NCBI RefSeq assembly: GCF_043195095.1 | Contig: NZ_JBAFWN010000012.1 | Strand: one strand, 5' to 3' | DNA length: 64,000 nt | Origin: NCEH01 sp043195095 | GTDB lineage: Bacteria; Pseudomonadota; Alphaproteobacteria; Rhizobiales; Xanthobacteraceae | Shown: positions 61,945 to 64,000 of the stretch, in pieces | Layout of the letters: each line of letters begins with the position of its first letter | Numbering within the stretch: position 1 is the stretch's first letter | Notes under the pieces: model-generated | What the model saw: the letters and a program-made list of their open reading frames with translations, nothing else | What the model was told of the DNA's origin: nothing | Databases searched by the model: none | Translations under genes and position numbers: made by a program

Positions 61945-62781
61945 TCAGCCGCGGGCAGGGGCGGACGGAAGCCGCACCAGGTTCTGGTCGCCGTAGGCGA
62001 CGAAATGGGGGTTGGCGAAGGGGGCATCTCCATTCTGAATGCACCGCCCATAGGTCAGCGGGCGCCCCTCCATGGTAGTGACCACGCCCCCCGCCGCGCG
62101 CAACACAGCATCACCGGCGGCGGTGTCCCATTCCATCGTGCGCCCGAGGCGGGGATAGAGATCGGCTTCGCCTTCCGCGACAAGGCAGAATTTCAGCGAG
62201 GAGCCCGCCGCGCGGAAGGTCTCCACCGGGAATTGACCAAGCCAGTCGGTGGTTTGCGCGCTTCCGTGGGAGCGGCTGCCGATGGCACAGAGCCGGGCAG
62301 GGGCCTCGCGGACCTTGATCGGCGCGAGCGAGGACAGATGGTCGTCACGCACGGCGCCCTTCCAGGCGCCGAAGCCGACCGCGCCGGCATACACCACGCC
62401 GAGAGCAGGGGCATAGACGACCCCCGCGCTTGGCGCGCCCTCTTCGATCAGCGCGATATTGACTGTGAATTCGCCGTTGCGCGAAACGAATTCTCTCGTT
62501 CCATCGAGGGGATCGACGAGGAAGAACCGCTTTCCCGCATGCGGAATACGCCCTGCTGCCGCTTCTTCCTCGGCGACCACCGGAATATCGGGATGGAGAT
62601 CCGCCAGCCCCTTGAGAATCAAGGCCTCTGCATCGCGGTCCGCCTGCGTTACCTGCGAGGAGTCGGCCTTTTGGCTCACTGTGAAATCGGTAGCATAGAT
62701 ATCGAGGATGACGCGGCCGGCGCGCAGGGCCAGCGAAACAAGCTCCAAGACCAGTTCGGGAACGGGAGATACCTGAGACAT
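61945..62781 (-). CDS. cysQ: 3'(2'),5'-bisphosphate nucleotidase
   Basis: A 278-residue inositol monophosphatase-fold enzyme with the metal-binding motifs VVAEEEAA, DPLDGTREFV and WDTAAGDAVLRAAGG. It hydrolyses PAP, the by-product of PAPS use, which explains its place upstream of cysD and cysNC. The ATG at 62781 fits family length; a longer frame would add 20 residues. An AT-rich palindrome lies upstream. Confidence 0.95.
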   Translation of the reverse strand: MSQVSPVPELVLELVSLALRAGRVILDIYATDFTVSQKADSSQVTQADRDAEALILKGLADLHPDIPVVAEEEAAAGRIPHAGKRFFLVDPLDGTREFVSRNGEFTVNIALIEEGAPSAGVVYAPALGVVYAGAVGFGAWKGAVRDDHLSSLAPIKVREAPARLCAIGSRSHGSAQTTDWLGQFPVETFRAAGSSLKFCLVAEGEADLYPRLGRTMEWDTAAGDAVLRAAGGVVTTMEGRPLTYGRCIQNGDAPFANPHFVAYGDQNLVRLPSAPARG

Positions 62782-62854
62782 GCTGCGCGCTGAAGCCAAT
62801 CCTGATGACACGAAACTAATCGCCTCTTTTCCCGTTTGCAATGTGCGCGTGGGA

Positions 62855-62880
62855 AATTAAATATATCACATTATTTAATT
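62855..62880. promoter_or_regulatory. AT-rich palindrome AATTAAATA-N8-TATTTAATT between cysQ and kdsA
   Basis: A perfect 9-base inverted repeat with an 8-base centre in the divergent gap, 74 bases upstream of cysQ and 122 bases upstream of kdsA. It is the most AT-rich stretch seen in the window. It could be a LysR-type or other operator for the sulfate genes or a promoter UP-like element; this is inference. Confidence 0.4.
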
Positions 62881-63001
62881 GTTTATTGTGAAATGCAAAC
62901 CGCGGGGTCGCAGCGGCCTGGGTCTCGTTCTGCGCACCAGACCATGCCATAACGCCGCCGCGGGACTTGGCGGACCGAGATAAGGTGCAGGAGACACGTG
63001 C

Positions 63002-63862
63002 GTGAGCAATGACATTGTGCCGAACGCGGTGGTTGAGGTTGGCGGCCTCAAGATTTCGAACCGGGCGCCGCTCACGCTGATCGCGGGGCCCTGCCAGATC
63101 GAAAGCCGGAACCACGTGCTGGACGTGGCGAAGGAGCTGTCGGCGATCACCAAGCGTCTCGGCATGGGACTGGTGTTCAAATCCTCATTCGACAAAGCCA
63201 ACCGGACCTCGATTTCAGGCGCGCGCGGGATCGGGCTGAAGGCGGCTCTGCCGATTTTTGCGGAGATTCGCGAAACCATCGGCGCCCCGGTTTTGACCGA
63301 CGTGCATGAAATCGACCAATGCGCCCCACTCGCCGAGGTGGTTGATATTCTTCAGATTCCCGCCTTTCTCTGCCGCCAGACGGACCTTCTGATCGCCGCC
63401 GCGCAGACCGGACGGGTGGTGAACGTCAAGAAGGGCCAGTTCCTGGCGCCCTGGGACATGAAGAATGTGGTGGCCAAGCTGACTCAGAGCGGCAATCCCA
63501 ATGTGCTGGTGACGGAACGTGGTGTTTCGTTCGGCTACAACACACTGGTGTCGGACATGCGCGCCTTGCCCGAACTGGCGGCAACCGGCGCTCCAGTGGT
63601 ATTCGATGCCACCCATTCGGTGCAGCAGCCCGGAGGGCAGGGCGGCTCCTCCGGCGGACAGCGCGAATTCGTTCCCGTTCTTGCGCGTGCGGCCGTCGCG
63701 GTGGGTGTGGCGGCGGTGTTCATCGAAACCCATCCCGACCCCGATCACGCGCCCTCGGACGGGCCGAATATGATCGCACTGCGGGATATGGAGCCATTGC
63801 TGCGCGCCCTTCAGGCGTTCGACGCTCTCGCCAAGGGCTCGCTCGTGTCCGCCCTGGCCTGA
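63002..63862 (+). CDS. kdsA: 3-deoxy-8-phosphooctulonate synthase (Kdo-8-P synthase)
   Basis: A 286-residue TIM-barrel aldolase with LIAGPCQIESRNH (the metal-site Cys found in the metal-dependent class), FKSSFDKANRTS, PVLTDVHE and the phosphate-binding VTERGVSFGYN segment. It condenses PEP with arabinose 5-phosphate to make the Kdo precursor of LPS. The start is a GTG at 63002. It complements the heptose genes at 50087-54714. Confidence 0.96.
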   Translation: MSNDIVPNAVVEVGGLKISNRAPLTLIAGPCQIESRNHVLDVAKELSAITKRLGMGLVFKSSFDKANRTSISGARGIGLKAALPIFAEIRETIGAPVLTDVHEIDQCAPLAEVVDILQIPAFLCRQTDLLIAAAQTGRVVNVKKGQFLAPWDMKNVVAKLTQSGNPNVLVTERGVSFGYNTLVSDMRALPELAATGAPVVFDATHSVQQPGGQGGSSGGQREFVPVLARAAVAVGVAAVFIETHPDPDHAPSDGPNMIALRDMEPLLRALQAFDALAKGSLVSALA

Positions 63863-64000
63863 GCGCTGCGGTGCACACGGGCGCGATTGCCTGAGCGCCG
63901 GAATCGTTTAAGGAAAAACACTGTTAACCTACCGCATTGCAGCGCAAACAGGCGCGATGCCGTAAGCTCTCGGCTCTATTCGGTAAAACTGGGACATTGG
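63863..64000. other. Right-edge intergenic sequence
   Basis: The last 138 bases after kdsA hold no gene I can support. An AT-richer patch with GTTTAAGGAAAAAC and CTGTTAACC may be a promoter for a gene beyond the window. Confidence 0.4.

Overview
The window is one contiguous piece of a GC-rich alphaproteobacterial chromosome. The gene content points to the Hyphomicrobiales (Rhizobiales), with a Xanthobacteraceae-like methylotroph as the best guess. The reasons are a tetrahydromethanopterin/methylofuran cofactor gene set at the left edge, a giant growth-pole-ring-like coiled-coil protein, an F1-ATPase zeta inhibitor, Irr/ICE-like iron boxes, PHA phasins, a fused CysNC, and the plcP-agt lipid-remodelling pair. 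The taxonomic call is inference from gene content. I saw no phage, transposon, CRISPR array, rRNA or tRNA gene.

Layout. 1-2142 (minus): a DUF6513/DHPS-like protein cut by the window edge, a DmrB-like flavoprotein and an MfnE-like kinase, tightly packed and probably an H4MPT/methylofuran biosynthesis operon. A c-type cytochrome diverges from it. 2864-6243: rsmE, a YbdK-type carboxylate-amine ligase and an FAH-family hydrolase. 6244-9094: plcP-agt plus a threonine dehydratase, start/stop-coupled. 9184-11300: an MFS permease tail-to-tail with a DgcA-like racemase. 11447-14965: an Mla-type lipid transport operon (STAS-MlaE, MlaF, MlaD, lipoprotein). 15169-20472: the 1767-residue polar-growth protein on the minus strand. 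20779-26742: ferredoxin, murI, a lytic transglycosylase, a glutamine amidotransferase, rpsD, an MgtC-family protein, an SH3 protein and ATPase zeta. 27031-34022: purC, purS, purQ, purL, bolA, an exported RidA, grxD and purB. 34270-39652: thrC, an M16 peptidase, a GNAT and an AsmA-like protein. 39805-41766: acetoacetyl-CoA ligase. 41872-45701: an iron block (ferric ABC permease and binding protein, bacterioferritin, Bfd) with three near-identical palindromic boxes. 45908-48466: a PAS sensor kinase with a degenerate ATP-binding domain. 48686-49882: two phasins. 50087-54714: LPS inner-core heptose genes (waaF, waaC, hldD, hldE). 54764-58679: a cobalamin riboswitch, a putative leader ORF, cobU, cobO, cobQ and convergent cbiB. 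59082-62781 (minus): sulfate activation (cysQ, cysD, cysNC). 63002-63862: kdsA.

How they fit together. Much of the window is envelope construction: Mla lipid transport, the polar growth ring, MurI and a lytic transglycosylase, LPS heptose and Kdo supply, AsmA, and phosphate-dependent lipid exchange. The rest is purine, threonine, cobalamin, sulfur, iron and PHA metabolism. Most of it is ordinary core genome. The points most worth a second look are the three-box iron regulon, the small ORF between the B12 riboswitch and cobU with a TTGA junction, the 44-residue repeat block of the polar protein, the degenerate kinase, the exported RidA between bolA and grxD, and the low-GC cysD-cysNC pair. I found no convincing wholly new system.
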